Positions 50,407 through 63,574 of a stretch of 64,000 nt of DNA are shown here, one piece after another. Both the position numbers and the translations under genes were made by a program. The notes under the pieces are model-generated. The model was given only the letters and a program-made list of their open reading frames with translations, did not search any database and was not told where the DNA came from. The first letter of the stretch is position 1, and every line of letters starts with the position of its first letter. The stretch comes from Agelaius tricolor (Eukaryota; Chordata; Aves; Passeriformes; Icteridae). The stretch spans positions 35,123,001-35,187,000 of the forward strand of contig JALJCS010000006.1 of the NCBI GenBank assembly GCA_023055355.1. Reading direction: 5' to 3'.

Positions 50407-50663
50407 ATGATGAAAGCAGCTCCAGTCACTAAGTACTGGACCGTGAAGAAAACCCACAAGAATGTGAAAGGCCCATGTATTATTCAAGTTTCTCTGAGAC
50501 AGACTTGTGGTGAGCAGACCTTGGTCTCATTTAACACAAACCACAAGATAATGAACAGTTAGTAACCACCCAGCAGGTGATCTACAAGTATAGAGCCCTT
50601 AAAGTCATAAAAAAGTTCAACAGAAAGTTATTCTCCTATCAGCCATGTGGGTTTTTTAAAGAG
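50407..50663 (+). other. Exon-like segment (candidate non-coding or pseudogene exon)
   Basis: A strong acceptor (TTTGCTTTACTCCTCAG) precedes 50407 and a near-ideal donor (AAAGAG|GTAAGTA) follows 50663. Inside, one frame is open from ATG at 50407 for 51 codons to TAG at 50560. A second frame, shifted by one base, is then open across 50535-50663. I do not recognise either peptide. It may be a non-coding RNA exon, an exon of a broken gene, or chance. There is no direct evidence of transcription. Confidence 0.2.
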
Positions 50664-52796
50664 GTAAGTACTTTACAAATACTATTTCTTTTTAAAACCT
50701 TACCATAAGTACTTTCTACAGATTTTATATGATATACAAATCAGAAGTTTCCTTTTGCACTGAGAAGTGATGCATGGCTGTGCAAGAGGAGCTGAAGCAG
50801 CATGTGCTTGGCTCTACAGCTTTGATTTATTACATTAAGTTGTGAGAAAACAAAGGTTACCTCAAAATACTGTAGCACATATGTTGATAGAGTTATTTTT
50901 AGACTTGCATAGATTTCACCTAAGAAAACAGGTTGGCTTATGCTGTGCTGTGTGTAAACAATACCCTGTGGGCCTGAATGTACCTGAAGAGTCTATAAGT
51001 GGTGTGATTTCATTAAAAAATTAAATGGTACAACAGGGAAAGATTCATACTTACTGCTGTATTGCCAGCATCTGCCTACAACTCTTCAATATTCTGACAA
51101 TCATCAAGATGGTATTGATGCTGTTATTTTAATTAAACTTAAATTGATGTGTGCCATGTTTGGGGAAGATGTTTTTTACTTTTTAGCATCATCTCTTTGT
51201 GCTTTTGAAATCAAAATATTCCAATTTAATTTTAAGTTTTTTCTTCATTACAGACTGCAAATATCTAGTAAACATTCATTTGTCTTCTACTAAAGAATTT
51301 TATTGTGGAAGGGAATGACAGATTAAATAGCTTTTCTACTAGCAAATTTACTCAAGGGTTGAAATAGTGAGGATATCATTACTGAAAAAGTTCCATTCAA
51401 TCATTTGGTAATAGGATCCACCCCCATTTTCCTTCACTGATCTAATAAAAATTTGTGTCAGTGCCAAAATTTTCAAAGCCTTGTTTGTGTTTCAAATAGA
51501 ATGTATTTGTTAACTTAGGAAAATACCATAAAACAAGCACTGTGCTTTTCCAGAAAAAGATTGAGAAGCCATGTTTCTATGGCTTTCTCAGATTGGAAAG
51601 CTTTTCATCATAACTGAGTGAAACTTCTATTATTTAAAGCAGAGTCAATGCACATAATAGTTAAACAGATTCAAACATTTACAACTATTAGCATTCTAGA
51701 AAAATAACTTCACATATGATCAACAGAGGCTGTTGTGTATGTGTTCTCAATAAGTTCTCTTTATATTGGACTTGTTCTAGTGCAGACTTCTACAGTTTCC
51801 CCTGCATTTGTTCTGTGAAAGAAATTAAACCCAGAAGAACTCACTCTCTGCTGCTTGCTCAATGATTCAAGCTCAAAACCACTACAGACTATACTGGGAG
51901 TAATAGAGACTGAGAGAACTTATGGAGAGCAAATATTGTGCCATGATGCATACTCATGAGAGCTCCCACGCAACCTAAATCTTGGCCTTTTCCAATTTTC
52001 ACTGCTTAATTTGTCAACTTAAATTGCATACCATTATATTATAGCAAAGTAAAGGATTTTTCTAAAACATAATCATAAAAACATTTTCTTTTTACTTACA
52101 TATGTACTTTTCAATATTTGCCAGCTGTCTTTATCCTCTCAGGTTTTGCAGGTTTTTTTTCAGCACTGGCTGCTATAGTTCTAGCTAAGTTAAATGAGGA
52201 ACAAAGTTTAAATCCCTAATTTTGTAAATTCAGTTGCCTAAGAACACAGCTGTGTACCCCTGTGAAGTGCCCCATTCAGAGACATGAACCTGATGTTTAG
52301 CCAACATCTAGCCATGTTCAGCCAGTTTAGGCTTGGAAAAGAGAAAGCAACTTTGCTGCAGGCTCCACAGGGAAGTGTAGGAGCTCTGGGCTGTGTGCTT
52401 CTTGCAGTGGATCTCAGCCTGCCCCCAGGCAGAGCAGGCAGTCACCCATGGAACACTGCAAAATGCTGCTAATGATTCCAGCTGCAATCCCAGCTCCACC
52501 AGCTGCTGCCAGGCTAAGCTACAAACTGGATGAGAGCAGTGGAGTGACTGTACCACTCTGTTTTGAGTTCTTCTAACATCAGCCTGGGGATACCTACTTA
52601 TCATTTGCAGAACATTTTAATACTGCGAAACTTATTTAGGATAACATCTAATTGCATTAAAGTCTGAATACCCAATTTAAAGGCAATGTACCTCAAATGT
52701 AAACAAAAATGTCTTGAATAGAACACTTGAACATTTAAGATGATAACTATTATCTGTCTTCATTTCAAAATTTCACTTTTCTGCCATTTAATGATA

Positions 52797-52822
52797 GATA
52801 TATATACATATACATATATATT
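52797..52822. repeat. AT-rich (TA/CA) simple repeat
   Basis: Alternating TATATACATATACATATATA-type sequence, an interrupted dinucleotide microsatellite. Confidence 0.85.
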
Positions 52823-55800
52823 TGATGTGTTTCTTGCTCACAGAATTTCTAACCAGTATTTTCAGAAGCCTTTCTCCACTCTGATTATGACTACATGATT
52901 GCTATCATTTGTGAGATGGAATATTTTAAAGCATAGAAGTATCATTGATGGTGGTATTCACTTGCTAGGAAAACAGCCAGCTTCCCATTATTTCTCCAGT
53001 GAAAACATTTGACTAATGAAACTGGTGATAGACCAATTTTAAAGTCTCCTCTGGGGCACATTTCATGGCAATACAGCGTGCTTCCTTTCAGCCCATTACT
53101 ATCCTCTCTAGATTTCAGGATGAAAATAAACTCAAAAGGAGTTCCAAGTCTGATTCTCATTTAAAAAGTTTTTTGGATCTCCAAAAGACTAGCAGATGTG
53201 CTTGTCTGTTAACTTCTCTCATCCTCCTACCTCTGATGAAGAATTTTATCAGGTTATTAATTGCAATGAAATATCAATCATTAAATAAATATGAAAGCAT
53301 ATTAAAAGGCTTTAAAAATCTGTACATTCTGTTCCCCTCTGCCAAACAGTAACAGATGTTGAGCCAGCTTTCAAACAGATCAGTGACATAGAATCAATGT
53401 TTGTTTATACATATCAGTTCCTGAACACAAACGGTGTCAGATAGGTTTAGTCATGATCTTTTTGACAAAATATTCTAGGTCTTGGTTCCTTTTATTTTTG
53501 GTACAGATGAGGGTAAAATATTATTTTGCCAAAACCAAAATTGCTGGAAAGACATTACAAACTACTAATATCAACCCCCTAAAATAATTTAACGCACTTG
53601 CCTAAAATATGTGACCATCTTTTAGGTCACACATGCAAGTGAAATATTTGAACTATAATATTTGAACTAGACTGTTAGGGCTTAGACAACACAATAAAAA
53701 TTAGCTGCAGTATGTCAGCCACATCAAATCAGTTATCCACGAACCTGTTCTTCCCCATGTATGCATCAGAGCAAAGAGGAAAAAAAATGTGACTTTAGAC
53801 AACCTTGCATTTGCCAAAAGAGTTGTTCTGTATTCATAATTTTTTGTTGAACCACCAATATATATTTTGTTCAGGTATCAGTCTTTAGATTTCACTTGAG
53901 TTTTATTTACCACTTAAAGACCCCATTAGATCATTTAACTTCCTTTTGTATCAGCCACAAAAACTGTAAATCATTGGTCAAAAGGGTTGAGAGCTGCATG
54001 CTGTAGAGGTACTTCCATACCCCATGAGCTGCTTCACTTCAGTCAAATCTACTTCCTATCCTCATCCTTGCAACTACATCACATCTCTCCCTCAATTATC
54101 AGTCTGTTTGTCTCCCAGATCACAGTGCAGTGAAAATCCTGAAAATGACTAATTTTCAAATTACATGTACTTAGCTAGAATTTTTTTTTAATCTGAAAGT
54201 TTCCAGCAGTAATTTGTCAACTTAGGTTCCCACATTTTCCTTTGGTTTACCCAAAGACACAGTCAGTCTGTTCCTTTTTGAGAGAGTAACACCTAGTGGC
54301 AATACCTGAGAACTTCACAGCCCTTCTTGTACTCTCGATGGGAGGGCGTGGGACAATTTGCCATATCTCAGCATCCTTGCCTTCTTTCACTGAGCCAGAA
54401 AAAATTTCCATGCAAATGGGTCAATGCTGCTGATTTTACTCTCAGCATAACTTGCATCAGGACTTAAAATGAAAACTTACTTACTAAAGCATAGGACAAA
54501 AATTATTCCCTCAAAACCAAGAATTTGTCCAGGGTACTTGTGGCACACAGTTGCTCTCCTTCAACAGATCCTCTGCTGAAATATCAACAGTCTTTATTGC
54601 TGCTTAATACTCCAAGCACTCTTCCCTCTGTGATTCCCAGCATAAATGAGCTCATCCTTATGGTACAGCTCAATGAGAGCTCTGGTGGAAGACATGCCTG
54701 TGGTCAGTCTCATGGAAGTGGCCTATGAGCCTGCTGGCTTGGCTCAGAGTTACTGCCCTTCCCAGCACTTCTGCCAGTGGAGCCTCATGTCCAAAATCAG
54801 TTGCTGGGGATGACAATGCATCAGCAGTGGAAGCTGTCTGTTGTGACAACAAAAACTTAGATGAAGCTATATGATGATTTAGGTGAAAAGAACGTATTGT
54901 GATCAAGGTATCTGTTAGATCCTACCCTATAACTTGGTAGCAGGAATGTGGAATTCTGAATGAAATATTAGCAGTAGTATTATTATTGTTGTGATAAGTT
55001 GCTGTAAATAAATTTTTCTATTCTTTACAGAAAAACAAAGCACACTACAGCTGATTATTTTAAAATAAAATGCTGCTTTTACTTGTACTACCTTAGGAAA
55101 GCTCTCACAGGCTAAGTACTAGAGGGCATGCTATAATACAGACTGATTCATTTACACTCTGTTAATGGAAAATTGTGTTTCTTCTTAGTTGTCTGAGACT
55201 GAGATAGGTGTTATAGGGTGTCCCTGAAATAATCAGTCCCTTCAGATCTCTGCCATGGAGGTCAAGAAGGTTACTGAAAGGCAAGATCCCTGTTCCAGAG
55301 AATCACTAGACAGATTTTCTTTCTATTCTCCTCTCAGAAACTGTGATGTAAGCATTCCACAATTTAAACTCTTATGGAAAAGCATCTTTTACACTGTGCA
55401 GTAATTTTAAATTTTTCCTACTTGCACCATTCTAAAAATAATTTCCTCCAAAGCAATTTTAAGTTATATGATTTTCTTATATTGCTCTTTATATTTGTTA
55501 TACAGCTTTTGAGATTTGCATTACAGATTAAAGAATTTCTCTCCTACAGAAGCCAAACTTGTACTATGTTTATAGCACCCTCCATCTCAGATTTGTATTG
55601 TACGTGAATGTATCTCGGGCAACCTAGCATGGAAATTTTATTTTGACCAGGTACAGGAACAGAGTTTCAGAAGCTGTCATAAACATGAGTCTCGCCCATG
55701 CTATTAAGTCTTTTTTTTTTCACATGCCAATATGACTGCTCATCTGAATAAAACAGGATATTAAAATTGCAGTTAGGTTCAATGTAAATCTTTAAAACTT

Positions 55801-57293
55801 TCTCATATCAAATTTTATTCTTCCTTTTCTAGGGTGTTGCACTAAAAAAATTTTCTTCCTCCTTCTTTAGATAACCCAGAACTGGATCTCTTCCCCCATT
55901 CTCCTTTGGATTGTGTAAGAAATGCTCTGTAAGCATGTGCATGGTTTTGCACTGCTGTAGACATATTTAGAGGTAATTTAAGAAACATAGTAGTCAGCAG
56001 TGATTAAAATTATTTCCATGCAAGGAAGTGTTTAAACACCCCTCTAAGAGATTCTGAAGTCAAACTGCCAGATACTATAAATTTCCATTCTTTTATATAA
56101 ATATAGCATATCTCTTTCATTCTTCTAAAGAAAGAGAGCTTAACTTCAGCTATACTTGGTTTCGAGCCTTTCCATCACTGACAAAAGATAGCAAAGATGA
56201 CTTAGGCAAGTGTCACTCAATGAAATTTATTTCTCTCCAACATGATAATTTTGAAGAACATATTTTGTGAATTTCTAGTTTCAGAAAACATCATAACATC
56301 AGATGGAAAGAATCCTTGTGATTCTATGACTATACAGACAACAGGAAATACCTAATTGCTATTTCACAATATCTGGAACAGTCCCACCTTCAGCAATGAG
56401 GAAAGTTTCACCAGAGGCAGTGCTGAGGAAAATACCTGACAGAACTTGGGCAGGGAATGACAATTAGGCATGTCCCCACAGGTAACGTGTTGTACACTCT
56501 TGCCTGAAATGTCTGGTGGGAAATTCTGGGTGAAAGGTATCTACATTTGAGGTTAACACAGACAAGGAGATGGAAGATGTATGTGACACACCATTTGAAA
56601 ATGGAAAAATCTAGCAGTAGAAATAAGGTTTGCCCCTCATAAGCATTATAGCCTGTGCCAAACATCTTCACCTCCATTTGCCAGAGGCCTATATTTACAG
56701 TCCTTTCCTTGCACAGCCTTACCCTGCTGCCTCTTGTTTTATTTCATTCAACTGCATTCAATTAAAACAACCCCACTGCTGATCTTACAGCTTCTGTGTA
56801 GAAAATCACTACTGAAATTAATGGATGAGAAAGAAAATTACCTTTGGATGGAGCAAAGCAAAATAAGAATTGCTGTAGCAGGAACTCTCAGAGTAACAGA
56901 GCTTTTCTGAAGAGCTCTGGAAATCAGAAATACAGTCATCCAAACAGATGCTGTCACCCATGCCAACACTATTCTCCATGCCAGGAAATCTGTACTCAAA
57001 CAGAAGTCATTTTTTAATGTATCCCAGGGATGAGACATAATATATAGCTATAGCTTGAACTGTGAACTTATTTTACCCCTGAAAGACCTCATTGCCTCTA
57101 GAATGACACTAAAGGATTACAGCCACTCTTTGCTGTTGCAGACTTTTCTGCTTCATGCATTTCCATTGACAGTCTCAGTAGAATAACCTCTGGCAAGATG
57201 GAGCCAAAGAAGAGAGATTCCATTCAACCGGCAATTTTTTACAGGAGAAAAAATTAAAAGGGTTAAAAATAAATTCATATTATAAAAGCAGTC

Positions 57294-57307
57294 AAAAAAA
57301 AAAAAAA
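57294..57307. repeat. A14 homopolymer
   Basis: Fourteen consecutive A in intergenic DNA about 300 bp before the CR1 fragment. Confidence 0.9.
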
Positions 57308-57621
57308 GTCATGCAGAATACTTAAGTATGGGAAATTGAGTTCAACAGCAGCCTTTGAAGCCCATAAAGGAGAGCGCAAGAAGAGTGTCAAAAGCAGCTG
57401 TCAGGTACATGCAAAAAAGACAGAAACACCAGTCTGCCAATTGAACATGCCTTCAGAGGAAAAAAATTATTTTTTATATGGTAAAGAACGCATAATTTTT
57501 TAAAATAGCTGTGTGTAATTAAACATGAATAATTTTTCACAACAATTGTACACAAATTCCATATATACTGGCAACTGAGACATACATTAGAAAAACTTTA
57601 GAATGTGCCTTCTGCTACAGT

Positions 57622-57850
57622 AACAGAATCACAACAAATCCCAGAATTTGCTAAGCTGGAAGGGATCCATGAGGATCATTGAATCCAACTCTTCTCCCTG
57701 CACAGGACCACTCCCAAGAATCACACCATGTGCCAGAGAGTGTTGTCCAAAGCTTCTTGAACTCTGACAGGCTGATGTTGTGACCACTTCCCTGAGGAGC
57801 CCATTCCAGTGCTTTAGTTTTCTCAGAAAGGGTAGAAGTTAATTTTCCTG
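57622..57850 (-). mobile_element. CR1 LINE fragment, about 230 bp
   Basis: Read on the plus strand it starts with CAGAATCACAACAAATCCCA (decayed reversed terminal repeats), then GCTGGAAGGGATCCATGAGG, ATCATTGAATCCAACTC and CCTGCACAGGACCACTCC. It continues with ATCACACCATGTGCCAGAGA, TGTCCAAAGCTTCTTGAACT and GAGGAGCCCATTCCAGTGC. These are the 3'UTR and end of ORF2 of a CR1 subfamily in reverse orientation. It is more diverged at its right end, where the border is approximate. Confidence 0.92.
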
Positions 57851-60800
57851 GATAGCTTTACTTCTCTAAAGTATGGCTGGAATTGGACATATTTGCAAAA
57901 GCCATTTGAGAAAAAGTGAAAACAAGTCCACATAAAAGAGGTGTATATGCACACTTACAGCCAAAGGAGTCAAATAAATGTCAGAGCAAATTAAACATAG
58001 CAGGTTTATTGGACAGGGAGGAGGTGAAGAAAATTATATGAATGAGCATTAGCTGATTCAAAAAAAACCCCAATCCTAACAATGATCAAAAGGGCAAGAA
58101 ACAAAAATAGCAATACAGGAGGGGGAAATAAATTGCTGCTGCATGCTAGGTCAGCACAGGCATCCAATCAAGCAGCAGGAACCATGCTGGGGTTCACTGA
58201 TAAAAAGCATAAAATTACTCAGAAAAAATCATAGTATCAGGAACACAATCTACTTTGCAGCAGCAGAAAGATGGAAATATGGAAGTGAAAGGAATTAATC
58301 TGGAGGATTGGGAGGGCAGAAAGGGCAATAGCAGCTCACTCACAGGGACTCTGCAGCAAAGGAGGACTTAGAATAAACACCAAGATTCACAGATTAAACG
58401 TCTGGAACAGACTGGGACAACAGCTTGTACCAGCAGGAGCAGGGATGCTGAGAGTAGTAGGCAGAATAACACTGAACAGAGAAAACAAAGTTGAATGATA
58501 TAACCACAGATGGAAGAATAATTTTCTTTCCTCATCACCAAGAACAAAGGAAAAAATTAAGAAGCATTATTATAATTCGCAAATCCCAGAAGGCAGACCC
58601 ATTGTAAGTTACAGACTGAACTTATACTTGGTCCACAAAAAACTGTGACAGCCTTAACAGCAACACAGCACATGATTTAACTAAATGGGATCCAGGTGCT
58701 GAAAAGTGGTTTAAACATACAGACACAATTCTTCAAAGACTCAAACAACCTGGGGAGTGTGTGTGAAAAGGGAACACATGAAATTGTGCTCAAATCCCAT
58801 AACAACTCAGATTCATACCATAAAGTATCTTCAAGTAAAATATTTTACCTTTACCTATTTACCTTCTCTCTTAATTTGCTGAGGAAGACACAGAGGCAAG
58901 GAACTCATTTTTGATGCAGATGCATCTGACACCTTGAAAAACCCATCTTACAATTCGGACTTCGAGCCCTGACAGAATGTAAACACAATGACAGCATAGA
59001 TTTCATTAATGTGAAGGAGATAATGCTCTTCCTTCATAATGACCTTCCAGCAATGAGAGCTGAAAGAACCAGCAAAGTCAAACGTGTTTGCAGACAGTAT
59101 GAGAACAGGTGTCTCTCCCCAGTGGTCGCTGCTGCCTCAAAGGAGAGCAAGATTTTAGCTCACGTGTCACTGCTAACACAAGATTGCCTCTGCCTGGCAC
59201 CTGGACAGGTGAGTGCAGCTTCCTGCATGTCTGACAGCTGGGGAGACAGGTTCTGCTGCTCTGGATGCCTAACAACTGAGGGCATTGATGGGCATTCATG
59301 TAAGATCAGCATAAGCAAGGCTGCCCAAGCTCCCTTCTTCGGGGGGTGGGATGAGAACTCAAGACTGTTCTTCACTTTTCATCATCTCCACTCTCAGAAG
59401 TATCAAAAGGTGCTGAGAGATTTCACATACTCCAAATTGCAAAGCAGCTTTAATTTATCTGCATCAAGCAAGAATCTCATGCAGTGCCACCTATACTTAA
59501 GGTGCCAAGCCAAAGCTTGGGCATAGAATCTCTGGTGAAAAAATTGAGTACATCTTGCTTATTTCTGAGTTTAATTTCTCCCAGTCCCTTGCTATCTCTT
59601 TTCCTTATTCTGCTTTACCAGAATTTTTTTCTTTGCCTCAACTGTTCTTCTTTGCTAGCTGCTGCTTTCCCTTAGTGCAGGTACAGTACACCCATGGTGT
59701 TTCCTCTGCAATTAAACTGTAAACTGTGGTACTGCACAGCCTGGCTAGCTTGGTGTTTACTAAACAAAAAAGCAAGCTGCTCAACAAAATTTTTTTTAAT
59801 CATTCACATCTTTCTGAGCAGCAGTGAAATCCTGGCACATCCTCTCCTGTGGACCTGCTACCCACTGCAGGTTCAAGTGCTGCTGGCACTCGTTAAGAAA
59901 GAAGAATTTCATTGCTCTTTGGCAACAAATGAAAGTCATATTCCTGGTGAAAGTGATTCCCTGATCCAGCTGGTAGACTGCCCAGTCCTCCAGTTTCACA
60001 TCAGAAGCAGCTCAGAGGGTTAGCCACGCTATTGGAATGATGAGGAACAGAGCATTGGGAAGTTTAACTTCATTTACTTCCCTCATCACGTGACAGACAG
60101 ACCCATCTGCTGGGCTTCTGCTGACCCAAACACTGAATTCCCCAGTGGCTGTTACCACAAATAACTTTTATTATTTTTCACTGTTTTGGGTTATTTTGCC
60201 ATGTCCCAAGTTCCCCTGTGTGCTAAATGCCTGATGTTTAAAGTCAGAGTTTTAAGGTAAGTCACTATTTTTTGGTGACACAGTTAAACATATGGGTGTT
60301 TTCATGGCAAGCAGTAGCCCTAAGGGAAGGAGGAACAGCAGGTAAAAGGGAAACTAAGTCCTTCAATGCTCATTACTTAACAAGGATTGGAATTAAAATC
60401 ATTAGGATACTTTAAAACCTGCCTGTAAGGAACAGAGATAAATGTTGTGGAGTCACTTATGCCCTCTATCCTGAACATTCAGTTCAGTAAAACAGCAGAA
60501 TCCAGAATTCTGGAGCTGCTGAAGCCTAAGTGGATATTAGATAGTGAACACTCTTGATTGTTTTAATTATTGTTCTATTTATTTTGAATTACTGTGTTAT
60601 TTAGCCTAACTGTACTAATTTGTAGGCTGCTGTGATTTCAAGTAATTTTTCTTACTTTACAGCTGTGAAGAATGAGTGAAAAATGTCAGTTCTAGCCACC
60701 AGTGACCTCAGTTTTGTAAAAACAAGGATAAAAAATCAGTGCATTCCTAGGATTCCTGCCTTGGACTATCCCTATATTACATTGTACTGGATGAAACTCA

Positions 60801-61094
60801 GCACAGTAATTCTTAGTAGTAGTTCTCCACCATGATTCTCTTCTAAACCAAAACTTGCCACCACATTCCAATGTTCAGAATCTCACACTTTTCCCAACTC
60901 TTCCCTTTCATTTGCCTTTTTCCTTCTGATAGTTGTGTGACACTGTCAGCTTCTGTTCAGGTTCTGATCCACAATACCTCCCAGATTTTTAGTGAACTCT
61001 TAACTGCACAGTTGTTCTTCAGGTTAAAATCAAGGGAGCATCCTCCATTTTGTCATCATAGTAACTGATAAAAGCATTGAATTGTATTTCTGAC

Positions 61095-61163
61095 AGGATG
61101 GATCCCTTAAGCATCCTACTTTGTATTTCAGGATGGATTCCTTTAGCATCCTACTTTGTTTAC
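61095..61163. repeat. Imperfect tandem duplication, 35-bp period, two copies
   Basis: AGGATGGATCCCTTAAGCAT at 61095 and AGGATGGATTCCTTTAGCAT at 61130 are each followed by CCTACTTTGT. A few substitutions separate the copies, so it is older than the 55-bp duplication at 44427. Confidence 0.88.
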
Positions 61164-63536
61164 TCATCCAGTCTTTTTGTCCCATGACTACTGAAAGTCT
61201 TTTTTACTGGTTACAATCAAATGTATTAATCTAGTTTGCTTGTGGAAATATAGTGCATACCAACAAGAAAGCTTTACTAAAGATATTCAACATCTGTTTT
61301 TCTGTGCAAAGGCCAGTTACTTTGCCACTGGAAGAAGTTAGATTGGTTTGACATGACTGTTTTCAACAAATACAAATTGACTGTTACAAGCCAGAAGTTT
61401 CCCACACATGTCACACAGGCTAATAAGATGCCAGTGAAAAAATGACATCAAGACCTTTAGCTTTTATCTAACAGGCAATTAAAGACATTTCCTTGGTGTT
61501 ATAGAGGTAGCACCTTACTCATGTTGCATTTTAAATAGTTTTTCAGATGGCCCCAAACAACCACATGAAAGAAATAAGTCTGTAGGAAGACAGAGATTAA
61601 TAGAACTAAGCTGAAGGATCTTTAGAATTTTAAATAGTACCCATAAACAACAGTGATCTTTACAAAAATGTCCAGATTTTAGGGGATGCAACTCTTTCTT
61701 GAGCAGAGGAAAAATATATATGTTCTTCTCAAACAGAAAAAGCTATTTGAAATCTGAATGCTACCACTTCACCACAGTGGACCCTAGCTTTTATCCTGAC
61801 AGCATCACCTCTGCTACTCAAAGGCACTAAACTAACCCAATTTTTAAACCAACAACAGGTTCCATTGACATCAGCGATCTCATGGAGATTTGTAATTTGT
61901 TTTTATAATGGGCTTGATTGTCCTCTGGATTGCTTAGTATTGATTTTTATATTAACTGTATCAGAAAGTTTTACTGAAGCCATTGTTGGCTGACATTAAT
62001 ATTAAAGAGTGAAAGACATTTATGTTTTCTTTTCTGAGATAGTCAGTTCTTTGTTTTTCACAAAATTCCAGAGTAATACTGAGCTAATACTATGTGCTCT
62101 CCTAAAGCACACCTATATCAATCAATAAAGCAATTAAAGACTTAATTCTTCTGGTGTAACTGAAATACTTGAATTTTCAAGAAAATTTACAGGTCCTGGA
62201 TTTCCATTTCTAGAACGAAATATTTTTTTGAGGTTTTTTGGGTTTTTTTTCCAATCATACCAGCAAAAAGTCCTGCTAAAAAATCCCTCTTGATTTGAAG
62301 ATCAACAGTGGCCTTGGTAGAGATTAAAAAGTGGGAATCAAAACAAAAATTAAGCACTTTCTTGAGTGCAAAGCATTCCTGATGATTCCTCTGGAAGCAC
62401 ATCTGAGCATTGCAGAGGAGCCTGCTATCAGAGATGTGCATAAGCATCTTTATCTCCAGATGCAACCATGGAGGAAAATCTGAATACTTTTCTGTGTGAG
62501 AATACTAAACCAGTCCAGGTGACAACTAAAAACCCAGACAGCTTTGATTGTAAGGCTCATGCTGTTGAGATAAGAGAATTGGCTCTCACTCCACCTTGCA
62601 GCTTACACACCAGTAGTGAAATGGCTTTCAAAGCTGTTTAATTCTAGTCCCTACTGCTCTCTCCATTGGCTTTACTGCTGCAACCAACACATGTGGCATT
62701 TTGCCTGTTCTCCATGACATTTCTCTCTTTTTTGGCTTTTAAATCACCACATGCTTTCTCATATTTTTTTTCCAGGTCTGGAAATTACTTTGCTTGAATA
62801 CAAGATTCATCAGCATGGGTAGTGGGAGAGAAGGGGATATATTAATGTCTTTGCAACTAAATATAAGGGAAGATTGCCTCTCTTTCCACATCTCATCTCT
62901 CAGTCAATACAGGAAGATAAGCATCCCAGGAAAACAATTCAGAGCACCTCCTTCTCTGCAGGGATTATGTAGGTGTGTAAATTAAAAGCCAAGGCTCAGT
63001 CAGATACATCAAATCTCACAGTACAAACAACTCCCTTTCCTCTTCAGAGACAAAAGAGCATTTAGACCAGAATGAACAATAGGAAGGCTTACAGCCATTT
63101 TAGGAGAAGGCTGTCACACCTGTGGTGTAGATCTGTGTATGGGTACAGGTTTGTTATACCCATGCTGTGCTCCTGAACACAGCATCTGACTCTGCCTTCC
63201 TTGCACTGAAAAGCAAAATTGTGTAAAAGCCATGTCATCTATTTAGACAGCTCTGTATTATTAAACTAGAATATGTATTCCTCTGCAAGATCACATTATA
63301 AATCCAGCTGCTCAAGAACTGAGATTAATTCACCTAAATTCACTAGGCTGGTTTAGGAAACACACTCATGGGATGTTATAGGGTTGAGGGGGAGCAATCT
63401 ACTTTCAGGCTGTTAATACATAAGGGACATCCAACCCATCTTTTTAAGTTCCCCTCTATGAGCATATTTTTTCCACTCCTCAGCCAGGTGAAAAATCAGT
63501 TGCACCTGGTGGGTTAATACAATGCTTATTCTTCAA

Positions 63537-63569
63537 AGTATTGTGTGGCCTATGGAGCCACACAATACT
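63537..63569. repeat. Hairpin with perfect 13-bp arms and 7-nt loop
   Basis: AGTATTGTGTGGC (63537-63549) and GCCACACAATACT (63557-63569) are exact reverse complements around CTATGGA. It lies just left of the probable LTR start, so it may belong to the retroviral insertion or its target. It is too short to be a microRNA precursor. Confidence 0.85.
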
Positions 63570-63574
63570 CATTC

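Larger units (their letters stand above)
50664..57621. other. Intergenic, no gene recognised
   Basis: AT-rich DNA including a TA/CA dinucleotide-type stretch at 52797-52822 and T-runs at about 54181 and 55711. Open frames (98 codons or fewer) have no recognisable product. Confidence 0.65.
57851..63574. other. Intergenic, no gene recognised
   Basis: This contains the longest unexplained plus-strand open frame in the intergenic half (59011-59526, 171 codons). It has no recognisable domain, and opposing frames overlap it. A 35-bp tandem duplication lies at 61095-61163 and a perfect-arm hairpin at 63537-63569. No RNA gene or gene-like exon chain is visible. Confidence 0.6.

Noticed and set aside
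59011..59526. A 171-codon plus-strand open frame, the longest in the intergenic half apart from one in an LTR and one at a tandem duplication
   Set aside because: No recognisable domain or family, no clear promoter, opposing frames over the same bases, and it is of a size that can arise by chance in 64 kb.
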